A stretch of DNA of 64,000 bases, from positions 34,900,987 to 34,964,986 of the forward strand of contig OX637290.1 in the NCBI GenBank assembly GCA_951799445.1, read 5' to 3'. A model generated the notes under the pieces. It was not told the origin of the DNA. It saw nothing but the letters and a program-made list of their open reading frames with translations, and did not search any database. The position numbers were made by a program, and so were the translations under genes. Shown in pieces: positions 12,301 to 23,908 of the stretch; the stretch's first letter is position 1, and each line of letters opens with the position of its first letter. The DNA comes from Pseudisothecium myosuroides. Taxonomy: Eukaryota; Streptophyta; Bryopsida; Hypnales; Lembophyllaceae.

Positions 12301-12895
12301 TTTACACTGTGTGATATTATAAAGTTTTAACGGGCGCTGCGCCTCTGTAATATCACACAGTGTAAATTTGTGATATTACAGAGGTACAGTGATATTATGA
12401 AGGTTTAAGTTTTCTTGGCTTCACACTTCATTTCACTTCCACAATTCTATGATTTTCTAAGCTTTGAGTGTTCCCAATTCTAATGTTTTGTTCTTACTAT
12501 CAAATGATTTGTGACTTTGAGATTGAAGCAATTTTGGTTTTATATAATATATAAATTTCTAAAAATGTTTGTTTGAATATTGTACAGGTACTTTGCAAAA
12601 TGGCAATGGCGTTCGATTTTATCTTCCAGAGTTGGGCTATTTTTTTGAGCCACAGGTTGGGGACGTTATGCTTATCAAAGCTGGCGAAATTCATCATTGT
12701 ACGAGGACTACAGGAGAGGTTGGCCAACTTGGTGTAGCTCTTTGTCTGCATGCCAATCTACTTGAGTGGTGGCAAAATATTATTAGCAATGTAGAAAAAT
12801 TCAAGGAAGGCGTTGAACTAGAGGAAAAGGATTTGACTAGAGTTATCCATTGGTTGGATAACAATCGCATCTACCAAGCATGTACTCGGGTATGA
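9364..12895 (+). CDS. Zinc-finger TET/JBP-like 2OG-Fe(II) dioxygenase, four coding exons, 397 aa
   Basis: Exons are 9364-9541, 10712-11159, 11891-12150 and 12588-12895. All junctions are GT-AG and the total of 1194 nt stays in frame to a TGA. The N terminus has two similar modules, C22-x2-C25-x9-H35-x5-H41 and C71-x2-C74-x9-H84-x3-H88 (H92 also near), likely zinc-binding. The C-terminal half matches the Tet-like 2OG-Fe(II) oxygenase pattern known from fungi and algae: the HxD iron motif H278-C-D280 in AHCDKNDFSYGFFLWLGE, then VRFYLPELGYFFEPQVGDVM, then the distal histidine in GEIHHCTR (H331 or H332). Relatives oxidise 5-methylcytosine or thymine in DNA. The usual 2-oxoglutarate arginine about ten residues after the distal His is Gln342 here; R335 might substitute. 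The start is the first ATG after a splice acceptor at 9346, so 5' UTR exons must lie upstream. Substrate and activity are inference. Confidence 0.8.
9701..10621. mobile_element. piggyBac-like MITE copy B, in intron 1 of the dioxygenase gene
   Basis: Begins CCCCTAAAGGACCG after TTAA (9697-9700) and ends TGGTCTTTTAGGGG before TTAA (10,622-10,625). It is 921 bp, with no coding capacity, and is closely related to copy A in the interior. It makes up most of the 1170-bp intron. Confidence 0.85.
11240..11853. mobile_element. piggyBac-like MITE copy C, in intron 2, containing a minisatellite
   Basis: Left end CCCCTAAAAAACCA follows TTAA (11,236-11,239). Right end CTTGGTCCTTTAGGGG is followed by TAAA, a decayed TTAA. 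Part of the usual interior is replaced by the GGGCAG repeat array at 11,585-11,785. It fills most of the 731-bp intron. Confidence 0.8.
11585..11785. repeat. Minisatellite of about 10 bp, TTTCGGGCAG and variants
   Basis: About 18-20 units of TTTCGGGCAG, TTTTCGGGCAG and TTTTGGGGCAG in a row. Related MITE copies have a single CGGGCAATCT-type motif at this place, so the array probably grew by slippage from that seed. Confidence 0.9.
12233..12384. mobile_element. Hairpin MITE in intron 3 of the dioxygenase gene, three nested palindromes
   Basis: Arms 12,233-12,274 and 12,343-12,384 are near-perfect inverse complements (outer ends CCTCTTTAATGTCAC and GTGATATTACAGAGG). Between them 12,283-12,323 is another palindrome, CTTTATAATATCAC paired with GTGATATTATAAAG. 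All modules share the core TTTTTACACTGTGTGATATTA. The target duplication is unclear and the family is not recognised. Confidence 0.75.
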
Positions 12896-12904
12896 TTTAG
12901 TTGC

Positions 12905-12970
12905 ATTTGCAACATCTTTGAGTATATCTTTGAGTACATCTTTGAGTACATTTTTGAGTACATCTTTGAT
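12905..12970. repeat. 12-bp tandem repeat just after the dioxygenase stop codon
   Basis: About five copies of ACATCTTTGAGT with single changes, starting some ten bases after the TGA at 12,893-12,895. It lies in the putative 3' UTR, if translation ends there. Confidence 0.85.
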
Positions 12971-13093
12971 TTGCAATATTTTGACTGGATTTTTTTAATT
13001 AACAAGTCTAAATTGACTTATTGTATCTAAATTGAGAAAAAATGTACCAATCAATAACAAGTTGACAAAAAAGTCTGAATTGACACATCTTAA

Positions 13094-13935
13094 TCCCTAA
13101 AGTTTTTTAACTATGTTTTCACCAAAAATGCTCCAAAACTGCCATTTCTAGTACAAGTTCCAAATTCTTCAAAAATATCTTTTCTAAACATATATGACCA
13201 TAGGATGTTGTAGTACTTTGGTTTGAGAATACATGAAAGAAAATTCAAAAATTTCCATCGTATAGATTAGAAAAAATTAGCGTTTGAATTGGCAAAAGTC
13301 CTTTTTTTGGCCTTGCGGAAAACCGGGCAGCTGTGTGGCTATATGCTTGAAAATTTTCAGATTATTTGGAATTGTATAACATATAGGAAAAAAATAGTTA
13401 GTACAAAAAAATAGAGAATGGTTCAAAACATTAAATTGTTAAGAAGTTAATTATGGAATTAAAAAATGTCAATTTCAATGGTTGCCATGTTGTAATACAC
13501 AATGTACATACTACAATTTTTATTTTTTTTGAAAAATATTGAAAATTGAGTGAAATAAACAACTTCAAAGTTTATTTTAGAGTAGACAATCCATAATTGC
13601 CTGCAAACTAAAAATCTTCATAACGTTTGACTCATTGATCAAAATGAAATGATTCAAAGCTTTCCACGTATACATAAAATCTAATAAACCAATTTCAATT
13701 TTTTATTTTTCAATTTTTTATTTTTTTTTCTGATCTGTCCAAACTGCCCGAATTGAGAAACAAACAACATATCAGGCCATAACTTCTGACTCGCATTTTC
13801 AAATGTCATGAAATTTAGTGTGTATGAAAAATATTCCTTGTCCCCACCTTCTATCCCAAATAAGCAAATTTCTAATCACTCGTACTTGCCCAAAATTTCT
13901 ATGTTGTCCAAAAATGCATGTTGGTCCTTTAGGGA
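13094..13935. mobile_element. piggyBac-like MITE copy D, TTAA-flanked
   Basis: Begins TCCCTAAAGTTTTTTAAC after TTAA (13,090-13,093) and ends GTTGGTCCTTTAGGGA before TTAA (13,936-13,939). The interior matches copy K at 40.5 kb rather than copies A-C, so these two form a subfamily. Confidence 0.8.
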
Positions 13936-13939
13936 TTAA

Positions 13940-16007
13940 TAAAAAAAATGCACAAATAGTTATGTCCAAATTGATAGAGAATGTTAAAATTAATAGTAAT
14001 TACTTCTCCTTGAAAAACTAGAAATAACTAAAGCTTTGTCAAACTCTTTGTAGAGTGCATTTGCATTAGGAACCTCCATACCCAAAATACATTTGTAAAT
14101 TCTAAGAGTATTTATTATTTCTATACATTAAATTCTTAAAGTAGCTAATGTCTCTTATCTAATTAAAAAAATCCATCACAAACTGCTAATATTACATGTT
14201 AGAAGTCAAAATTGCTTCAAAAATTTAGTATAAAAAAAATGCTTATATTTCAAATTAATACTTATTTTTAAGAAATTCAAGCACTAAGCCCTTAGTGAAC
14301 TTTGGAAAGTACACCTTCCTAAAGTTAAAAAAAAATATTTCCCAATAATAAGATCATGATGCTTGGATTTTCAATAAAAAATTATATTCAATTCTTCCCA
14401 AATGGTTAGGTTTCATCTTTCAAACATCTTATAGAAAATCCTTAGATTCTACAATTTGTTGCTTTCTAGAATATATTGAAGAAAAAGTTGGGATATATAT
14501 AAAAATTCTCAAAAGAAATTTATATTTATACTTAAAAAAATAGTAAGTAGAACGAGATAGGGTTTGCTTCAAAACACTATATTATTAGGAATTTAGATAT
14601 GGAACTGAAAAATTTAAACTCTAATGGATGTAATGTTGTATTAACCAATTTACATCTTTTCCATACTTTTGAATTTCTTTCTAGAATATTGGAATTTGAG
14701 TGACATGCAGTTTTTTATATAAGTAGTGTGTGTATCTATGTATATATATCTCTATATCTGTGTGTGTTTGTGTATGGGTACATGTATGTGGGTATATATG
14801 TCTGTGTTAATGTAGAACAAACTTTTTATCTAAGAAGAAAGTGAAATTTTTGAATTGCCTATGATTTAGAATCAAAGAGTAAGTGAAGTTGTTTCTTGAA
14901 GTTTTGACATTAATTATTCACATAAATGAGAAGCTAAATGATCAAAACAACACTTCAAAGGACTTTAATCATGATAAAAAATAAATATGACCATTGGAAC
15001 AATTAGAAATTATTAATCACAAAGTTCTTAATGTGTTTTAAGATTGAGTGCACTACAAGAGAAGGGGGTGTATTTAGGATAATAGATTAGTATGAGATTG
15101 CTGAAATTTGTTTCAATGTTCCTGATAGGTCACGTTGAATATAGAAAATGAATAAAGTGAAGTATTGAAATACTTATCGGTCGTCACTTCTTTAACGGTC
15201 GGCTGCTCTGCTAACTACCCAGCGCACACGCCAGTTTAACGCCACGCCATCCGCCATCCACCTGGCCAAGTGGCAAATTGCCACAGGCTGATCCCAAATT
15301 TCCTAGCGGTTGGCATTGGTTGAGGAGCTCCCCCACACACTTGAGCTTATCCCACTGCCCCACGCCATGGAAAAAAACACAGATGCGCTGAAAATAATTT
15401 TAAAAACATACTAGTGTGCCGTTGCTACAACCAAAATATAAGCAATAGAACTTTTTTAATTTGAAATTTGAAAATAAATGTGTAATGCACAAAGGAGTGC
15501 AAGGGTTTTATTGCAGGGTGAGTTTGCATACGAATAGAATAGAATATGAATAGAAAGCTTTATGTACAAAGGAATGCAAGTTTGTGGCGTTTGGACATGC
15601 AATGTAAAAATAATGTTTTTCTAAAATAGAAGATAATTTTACTTTGATTTTTTAATTTACAAAAATACATAATTTTCACACTGTAGGTCCAAACGCCACA
15701 AAAACTTGCACAAATAGAAAGCTCTATGCATGAAATAGTGCAAGGGCGTTACGACATGTGATGTGAAAGTTATGTTCATTACAAGATAAAAGATAATTTA
15801 ATTCAGTTTTTTATTTAAAAAAATTCTATAACTTTCACTCCTTAGGTCCAAACGCCAAAAATTGATGCAAATTAAAAAACTCTAGGTATGAAGAAATGCA
15901 AAAGGCTTTGCTTCATGGCATTTTTTTAACATGTCCGCACTGGTTCCATTTATTGGTGCAATCTTCATTGCTTGATGGATACCTCATTTGCATTTATATT
16001 TCATTAA
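13940..16007. other. No gene seen; AT-rich, TG/TA microsatellite and two small hairpin repeats
   Basis: No exon with family motifs. A TATATG/TGTG-rich microsatellite lies at about 14,725-14,810. A CACTA-like end (CACTACAAGAGAAGGGGG) is at about 15,051. From 15.58 to 15.88 kb there are two small inverted repeats (listed separately). Confidence 0.45.
15580..15880. repeat. Two adjacent hairpin repeats with ends related to GGCGTTTGGAC
   Basis: The first hairpin pairs GCAAGTTTGTGGCGTTTGGA near 15,580-15,590 with TCCAAACGCCACAAAAACTT at about 15,687-15,706. A second, weaker unit follows, from GCAAGGGCGTTACGACATG (about 15,740) to GGTCCAAACGCC (about 15,846-15,857). The interiors also resemble each other. 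They look like small MITEs or a duplicated foldback element. Confidence 0.65.
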
Positions 16008-16841
16008 TCCCTAAAGGCCCCAAGTCCCCTCCGGGGACACTTGGGATTTCGGGCAGGCTTGTGCGACCTAAAATTTCGACCTGTTTGTTTAAAACTTTTT
16101 TTGAAGATAGGTGCCCAAAGATTTTTAGCTTTCCAGAAATATAATTTTTTTTTCAATCGGTGCCCGGGAAAAAAAGTTATGCTGCCCAAAGTCAAAAAAG
16201 CCGTTCGTCGGGCAGAAAAAAAAAACTTAAAAAAATTGAATTTTTTTTTTTGATTTTTTTTCTCAAAGATCATGCTTTTGTCTATATTTGAAGCTTTGAT
16301 TCATTCTAATTGGACCCAAAATGAGAAAGTTATGGACAATCTTGTTTTTCGGGCAATCTAAGCGTCTTCTTCAAAAAAACAACTTATAAAATTCATTTTT
16401 GAATGCAATTTTCGAAATTTTTCAAATTTTTTTTTGAAAAGGTTAAGTTTGTTTGCAAGAACAATCCCAAAATTGGGATTATGGTTTTTTAATTCCATCT
16501 AAGAGCTATTGAAGATTTAGTGTTTTGTTCAATTTTGGACCTACTTCTACTTAACAATTTTCTTATATGTGAAAATCAAGTTTTGACATTCTGAAATCTT
16601 TTTCCCCGGCTCTCAACTCAAATGCTCAACATAAAAAATTTTAACTTTATGGTGTGTAGTGCAAAAAAAATCCACAAATGGCCGTCAAAGTCATCTGAAA
16701 TTGCAATCCAGAGTTGTGAAGTATAAGATCCTATGGTTAGATTCAAAAACAATTTTTTTTTTTTGGTTTAGGGAGTGATTGCAGCAGAAATGGCAGTTTT
16801 AAGTGTTTTCGGAGCCAGAAACTGCCTTGGGCCTTTAGGGG
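16008..16841. mobile_element. piggyBac-like MITE copy E, TTAA-flanked
   Basis: Left end TCCCTAAAGGCCCCAAG after TTAA (16,004-16,007); right end CTTGGGCCTTTAGGGG before TTAA (16,842-16,845). The termini are inverted and the interior is related to copies A-C and M. No ORF of note. Confidence 0.85.
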
Positions 16842-16845
16842 TTAA

Positions 16846-19496
16846 TAAGCAAAATTAAGCAAAGTTCACAATATGGTCAAATTGACCTCATTAGCTAGGG
16901 GTCCATTAAAAAATATACTTTAAGACTTTAAAACAAATTCAAAAATGTATTGAATGCAAAAGTCAATTTCAATTCTATCTTCATTTGCAAGTATTAGGTA
17001 TTGTCTTGCAATTTTAAAAGAAGGAATTTCCTTGATAATGGAAATTCCAATGAATTAAACAAGAAGCCTCAACATTTGACCACTTTATCAAAAAAAAATT
17101 AATAGTCACGATACAAAATTAAACTGAACATGGTGGATCTCACATGGGAAAAAAAACGATCACTTATGGATTAAAAGATTATAATGTTTGATTGTGAGGG
17201 TGTTAAAATTCTGAAAGTGATTTCATGGGTGATTTTAAGTCTTCCTATCGTCTTTTGATATGCCAACTCTAAAAAATCAATACCATAAAAATTTGAACTC
17301 TAATTCTGGCATCTAAAATCTTTTTTTGAAAATATATGATTATGATTTTTTGTGTCCACAATTGTGTGCAAGGGTGTCCATTGCAAATCTTGATGTCCTA
17401 GTATTCAATTGAGCCTAAAGTATACATTACTTTGGAAAATAAATCGTATTAGAAATTTACTTAAAAAAATTGTAGAGTAGTAGATTTTGAGAAGCCGTCA
17501 ATTGATTTGGGTTATGCATAGAACGCTCTTGAACCTCTTATTTTTTTGGTGACCAATTTCTTCAATTTAACATGTGAAAAGAGTTTTGAAGGACTTCAAA
17601 ACACTTTTACAGATTTAGGGTTTCCATTATCAAACATTATAGTCTTTAAGTCCATAAGTGGTATTGTGGTATTTCCTTGTTTGATGAGAGTTCTCAAATA
17701 ATTATGTGTCCTTTGAAATTGTATGGTTATAATTTTTTTTTTAAATTATAAAACTTATTTCAATGTTCGTTTTTTGTTGAATTTAGAACGACTTTCCTTA
17801 GTGATCAGAAAAGGCCTCCAATATTATAGAGATTAAGTAACCATTGAATTTCAAGTTCAAAAATTTGTAACTAATTCTATGAAGGTCCAAAATATATGAA
17901 ACAACTTTGTGCACATGTCAATTCCATTTTACTTCCTACAAAGATGTACTAAGAAATTGTTTCAAGGAGTCTAGCTTCCTCCAAAAGGTAATGAATTCTT
18001 AAATGGTCGCTTCAACAACTAAAGAAATTAGTCTTTAATTTGTTTCCTAACTCTTATATGAAACAACATTGAAAAGAAACAACATTTCTGTACATCATGT
18101 ACATTAGTACCTACAAGGATACCACAAAATGAATAAAAAGTAAAATTTGTCGTGCCTATCCCCACCACGCGATACAATTTCCGGGTGAGGTTTTACCCAT
18201 GTTTGATACCGTGCCACAATCTTGTTTGATACCCATGTGAAATTGATACCCTGTAAAATTAATAAAAATTAGTTCCATTTGGCAACAGACATGTAGTATC
18301 CAAATCAACATAATATGTTGCCTTTTCACCAACATTTACATAGTTGACACCAATATGTGAAAACGGTCATTACAGTGCCCAAATGAACATAAAAGTGTTC
18401 ATTTTTTGTTGATATGGACGCCATTTTCTAGTAGTGTTAGCTATAATGTTTTGGCTCAAGAGTTTGTTGACAGTTGCTTTTGGCCTATTTTTCTTGATGG
18501 TGTTGATCTAAAATGTTGGAAATCAAAATTTTACACCTTTTCGCATATGATTCTTAAAAACTAAGAAAAAAAAATTTGAAATATTAATACCTCCCAATCC
18601 CAAAACCATCATAAGTAACAAAAATGCCAAATCAATAGGCTCTACACCTTTGAATCTTTTACTACAGTGCTGTTGGAGATTGCTTTTCAATTGGCGGCTT
18701 CAGCCATCTTAAAAATCCATTGGTAGGGTGGTTTTGGCAGATTGAAAAAGGTCAATGTTCAAAGTGTGCATCCCTCATGCATGTATGCATGATGCTAAGT
18801 CCTTCATTTGAAGTGTGCTGAGCAATTTGGATTTTCCTTGGAGGAAAACATAAGAATTTTTTTGGTTTTGCAAAATTCATTTTCTGCAAATCCTACATTT
18901 ATATTTGCAATCAAAAATACCAAATAATTAGTTGTAGAGAGGTCTAAAGCGTATCCTAGACACGGCTCAAAATAGGAGTCTTTGTTCCACTTTTACCTTA
19001 GAAAACCCAGAATTTACCTTGCTAGGCCTATTTTGGATGTAAGATTATTTGGCTTGCCAATTGGCTCTTGAATATTACAATAGGGCCATGAAGTTGACTC
19101 CAATGTATGCAAAATTAGATTACAATTGAATCCACATTCAATTAGAAAAAATGTTGAATCAAACAATAATAAGTCTTTGCTTTATAAGAGCAAAAATCTC
19201 CAATGAATATCACTTATAGTAGAGTTCCTTTGTACAACTTTATGTCTTGCCACATCATTTCAATATTCCTTTTATCCTAATGCATAAAATTGGACATGTC
19301 AATGCCAGTTCCTGTTACATCTTAATTGAAAGTTAAAACAATTAAAAAATTGCAAAAAATTCTAAAAGTGTCCAATGGTCTTATAATTTTGTAGTTAGGT
19401 GTTTTCTTCTATAGAAAATACATACTTATTATAAAAACAAAATGAACACCCCGTACTAAAGAATTGTTGAAGATTTTGTATATTGGGGTTCTTTAA
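16846..19496. other. No gene seen; transposon fragments
   Basis: About 17,100-17,330 is similar to the interior of MITE copy L (42.2-42.5 kb), so it is probably an internal remnant. The sequence TTTTCTAGTAGTG at about 18,421-18,436 is a right-hand CACTA terminus without an identified partner. The rest is AT-rich and non-coding as far as I can see. Confidence 0.45.
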
Positions 19497-20477
19497 TCCC
19501 TAAATGCGAGAACTATGTTTTGGGGGAAGATAGCAATTTTGGACAGCTGACTACAAAAGGAGTTTTTGTTTCTTTTCTTTGGAAATTATATACAATGTTT
19601 GCCAAAGGAGAAGCTTTAAGGCCCAATTGTTTTCATAACTTTTGACTATGTGGTTAAAAAGTTATTGCATGATGTATGTTTTTCAATGCTTGGTAGGTAG
19701 GCTGGGCAATCCAAAAGTCTTCTTTAAAAAAAACTTTTTTAAAATGCAAAAACTTGAAATTGAGTCTTTAGATTTACATACACGTGGAAAGCTTTAAATG
19801 ACTTTAGTTTGATAAATGGCTTGAAAGTTATGACAAGTTTTAGTTTATGGCTAGATATAGTTTTCAAAGATTCAATATTACCCACAAAGTAAAGTTCTTC
19901 ATAACATTCAATGCATTTATCAAAATGAAGTGATGCAAAGCTTCCCACATGTATATAAATCTAAAGAATCAATTTCAAATTTTGGCTTTTTAGAAAAGGG
20001 ATTTTTGAAGAAGTTTGTTGGGCTACCCACCTTAAACCGCCAAGCAATGAAAACCACATATCATGCAGAAACTTTTTAACCACATTGTCAATTCACATGA
20101 AAACTATTGGGCCTCAAAGCCACTCTTTAGGCACACGTTATGTGAAATTTTCAAAGAATAAAAAAGAAAACTCCTAAAACTTTATAGTGAGCTGCCCAAA
20201 ATCACAATGTTTCTTGCCCAAAAACACACTTCTTGCATTTAAAGGTGTTAGATCTTCGACATCATCTACCTCTTCATTCACAAAATTGTCCAATTCACAA
20301 CACATACATCATCATTCACAAATGAACTGCGGTAAACTAACCTTTTAGGTTTGTTCATCCTCCGTTTAATCCCTAGGAAATACAAAGTAAAACATAGTGA
20401 ATTTTTTTTATACATCGCTTTCATGAAAATACCCTGAAATTAGCTCATGTATGCCATTTGCTAACATCCTAAAGGGG
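19497..20477. mobile_element. piggyBac-like MITE copy F, TTAA-flanked
   Basis: Begins TCCCTAAATGCGAG after TTAA (19,493-19,496) and ends ATCCTAAAGGGG before TTAA (20,478-20,481). A second TTAATCCCTAGG start at about 20,364 suggests a nested or rearranged copy near the right end. Confidence 0.7.
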
Positions 20478-20481
20478 TTAA

Positions 20482-22393
20482 GTAACTACAAAATGATCAT
20501 GAGCTTGGAGTTGAAGCAAGGGAGAATTCTTGTACTTGTTTGTTGAAGACATACAAGAGTACAAAATACACTAAAAACTTGTTATCTATAGGAAAAATAA
20601 GACTTATCCTAGAACTTAGAAGGTCTTGGTTCCAAGTTAGATTTATATTGAATACAACATTTGTATCATCTAATATATTGATCAACACCCTTAATAGCAT
20701 CAAGAAACCATACAACCATGATAGACATGTTGAAAGTTTATAAGTTGATGATCTACATCATTTTTATATCTTCAAGCTTTATGAAAGAATATTGATCCAA
20801 GGAAATTTAGTATTGCAAATCATACTTGCTAGCAATAGTCAATGATTTCAAACATCTCTTACTACAATCATGTGGCCTTTCCCTTGTAAGAATGATGGTG
20901 CACAATAAATACATTAACCACCAGTAGACTGGACATATGTAGCCAAATTTAGATGTGTGATAATATGTGTTTTTAAAGGTGATTGTAAAAAACACCTACC
21001 AATTTTGTTGCGTTTTACAATACTCATTTTTTTTCTTCTGGAGTACCTTAAAAATTGAAAAGATAATTTTAAAAAAAACTTAAAAATATGATCAATGTTT
21101 ATACCTATAAGATGAAGGTTTAGGGTAGGAAGATCATGGAAAAACTCTCTAAGTAGGAGAACTAGAAAAGTGCCAAATCTCATGAAAATATATTTTTCAT
21201 GTATTAATTAGTAAAAAATAGGAAAAATAATTAAATGATGAAAATAAAACCTGGCCATTTGTAACAACTCTATGGAGATGGTCATTCACCAAAAGAAGCA
21301 CCAAAATAATGTCTTACATGTTCTGAAATGTACTTTGAATGAAGTTCACTTTGTAGACTTTCATACCACATGAAATTGAGTATTTTTAAAAATCCTTCTG
21401 ACAATATCTAGAAATATACTTGAAGACCATCTTTTCCAAATTTTAGCTCAAAATTCTTTTTTATGGGTACTCCATAATACTACCTCCCGCCCAAAAAAAA
21501 TTTCTGCAAGTGTGATGTAAATTGGGGGCTCTTTCTAGATAGTAAAACAATTTTTTTTTTTTTTAAAAAATCAGGTAAAGTAAATAGTAGCTATGTCTGC
21601 TATGAGTACTTTGTCTATGAATTTTGAGCCATTTGGAAGTAGAATGCAAAAGTTATGGCCAAAAAACTAATGGGCGCTTGAGGTGTGACACAAAATAGTA
21701 CAATTTTTTTTTGCAATCACCTTTAACAACTCCTATGAAATTTTACAATCAAGAAAATGTGGAGCATGTTAATTAGAAATCATACATGCAGCTAAAACCT
21801 CAGAAAGAATACCAAATCTTAACCATATTAATTTAAAGTCATTAACCTTTGAGAATTCATCAAAATCACAATTTCTTTTAAACTACTTCAAGTTTTTAAT
21901 GATTAGTCAAGGGTATAGGATTCCTCTACAAAAAATGAATTGGGCGATGAAAAATATCCAAAATAGTTTTAGAATCTTGAAATTATAAGTCTTCTAACAT
22001 TAATAAAATATTGACTATTTTTATTCATTTCCATATTATAAGAATTTGACTATATAAATCTTATTTTAAAATGATTAAAACAAAAGTTCTTCTCATTAAC
22101 AATAAAATTGGCAAAAAATATTTTAAGAAAAATTGATTTCATTATTGAAAAGGTCATTTGTAATAGAATTATTTCTTAAATGCTTGTGAGTTTGGCAGTT
22201 TGTCTTACCATGCATATTTGCATGGTTTAATAGTCAAGCACAATATTTTTGCTCCAACTTGCTCTTGGCACAAAGCCTTTGCCATAGCAACTTCATTATG
22301 GCATGCTTGTTCTTCCTTGTGAGTTCAAAGGCAAATTAGATCAAATTTCTTGTTTTGGCCATATAATCCCTAAGTTTTGGAGTTTGGATTTAG
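20482..22393. other. No gene seen, AT-rich
   Basis: Small open frames on both strands lack motifs and splice context. No transposon ends were recognised. Confidence 0.4.
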
Positions 22394-23284
22394 CCCCTAA
22401 AGTACCATGGCCTTTTTTCTCCCAAAAACCACTCAAAATTGCCAATCCAATTGCAAAGGGTGAAAAAATCTAAAAATTGTTTTTTCTTTCACTTCTAACC
22501 ATAGGATTTTACACCTAACTAGTATAAGAATTTGGGGAAATTTTATTAGAATTTTTGACATCATTGATTGCAAGATATTTTCATTTAAAGTAAAGAAATC
22601 AAATTTTTTGGTACATTGAGAGACCATATTTTTTGACTTTGAACCTTTTAAACTTAAATTTTTTGCACTGCAAAGTTTTGAACTTTAAATCTTTGTGATA
22701 GGAAATTCAGTTGAGAATCTATGAAAAAAAACATATCAAAAATAGCTTAATTTTGTAGTTTAGGAAATTGTTAAATAGAAGTAGATATGAGATAGAAGGA
22801 AAATCTAAATTATTAATATCTTTAAGATGAAATTAAAATGCACTAATCCCAATGGTGACATTGTTTTACTAAGCAAATTAAACCATGTAGAACATTTGTT
22901 TCTAAAAAATTGAAAAAATTGCATTAAAAAATGAATCCTCCAAGTTATTTTTTCAGAAGATAGTTTAATTGCCCCCCAAAAATTGTCCATTACTTTCTCA
23001 TAACAAATACAAGTGGAATGAATGAAAGGTTTTTAGATAGATAAAAATATAATCTATAAGAAAAAAAAAATTTAATTTTAGATTAAAATTTTACCTTTCT
23101 CTTGTTTTAAGCTTCTTTGGCATAACTTTTGCTTCCAAGAACCAAAGGAAATTACTTTAGTTTCCTATGAAGCTCTTCATTTTTTCTATCTTCAAAAAAG
23201 TTTTAAAAAATCAAGAGAAAAATTCAGCACTGGTACTTGCCCAAAATCCCATTTGTTCCCCAAAGGAACAATGGTTCTCTAGAG
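22394..23284. mobile_element. piggyBac-like MITE copy G, decayed
   Basis: Left end CCCCTAAAGTACCATGGCC follows TTAG. The right end, near AACAATGGTTCTCTAGAG, is followed by TTTA. The interior matches copies A-C read from the opposite strand (for example ACTTTCTCATAACAAAT). Both flanking TTAA sites are mutated, so this is an older copy. Confidence 0.65.
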
Positions 23285-23908
23285 TTTAAATTACATTTTA
23301 CAACTTTTAAAGAAAAACAAGCACTTGTACAATGCTGAATAGTGCACCTTTGACTGTTAAAAAAGAGGCTTGGCTTTGGCTTGACTTTGGCTTGGCTTTT
23401 TCACCATACCTGCTCGTTGTGAATGTTATAGTATTTTGAATGAGTTTAACTTTATTTGCATAGTTCAAGGCTGCTTTTTTAGTGTTCAGAATATTGGTCT
23501 CAATTGGGAGTCTAACGTCAATGGTGATGTACTTGTAGGCCTTGCAGTGTTATCCAATAGCCCCTTTACAGTTGCAGGTTTAGGGTCTGCAGGTTGTTTG
23601 CTTTGAAATTTAGCCTCATAGTAGAGCCAGCCCACATACAAAAACGTGGTTGTCCAAATGCTCTCCTTGCTGCTACAGTTGGCATAATTTTTTCGTTTCC
23701 ATACTTGCTGTGAATTTCCCAAAACTGCCTTACAATTAACCAATTCTCACTATAAGAAAACATTGTTTTTTGTGATGTTAGAGCAAAACGTTCATGTTTT
23801 GTAAAACAAGAGCCTGTTAGAGATTCAGAGGAGGTGGAAGCCAGAATTGTTGGAAATGTTGGTCAAATCACTCGGATGTCGCTCAAAAAAATATGTGAAA
23901 CAGGTTAA

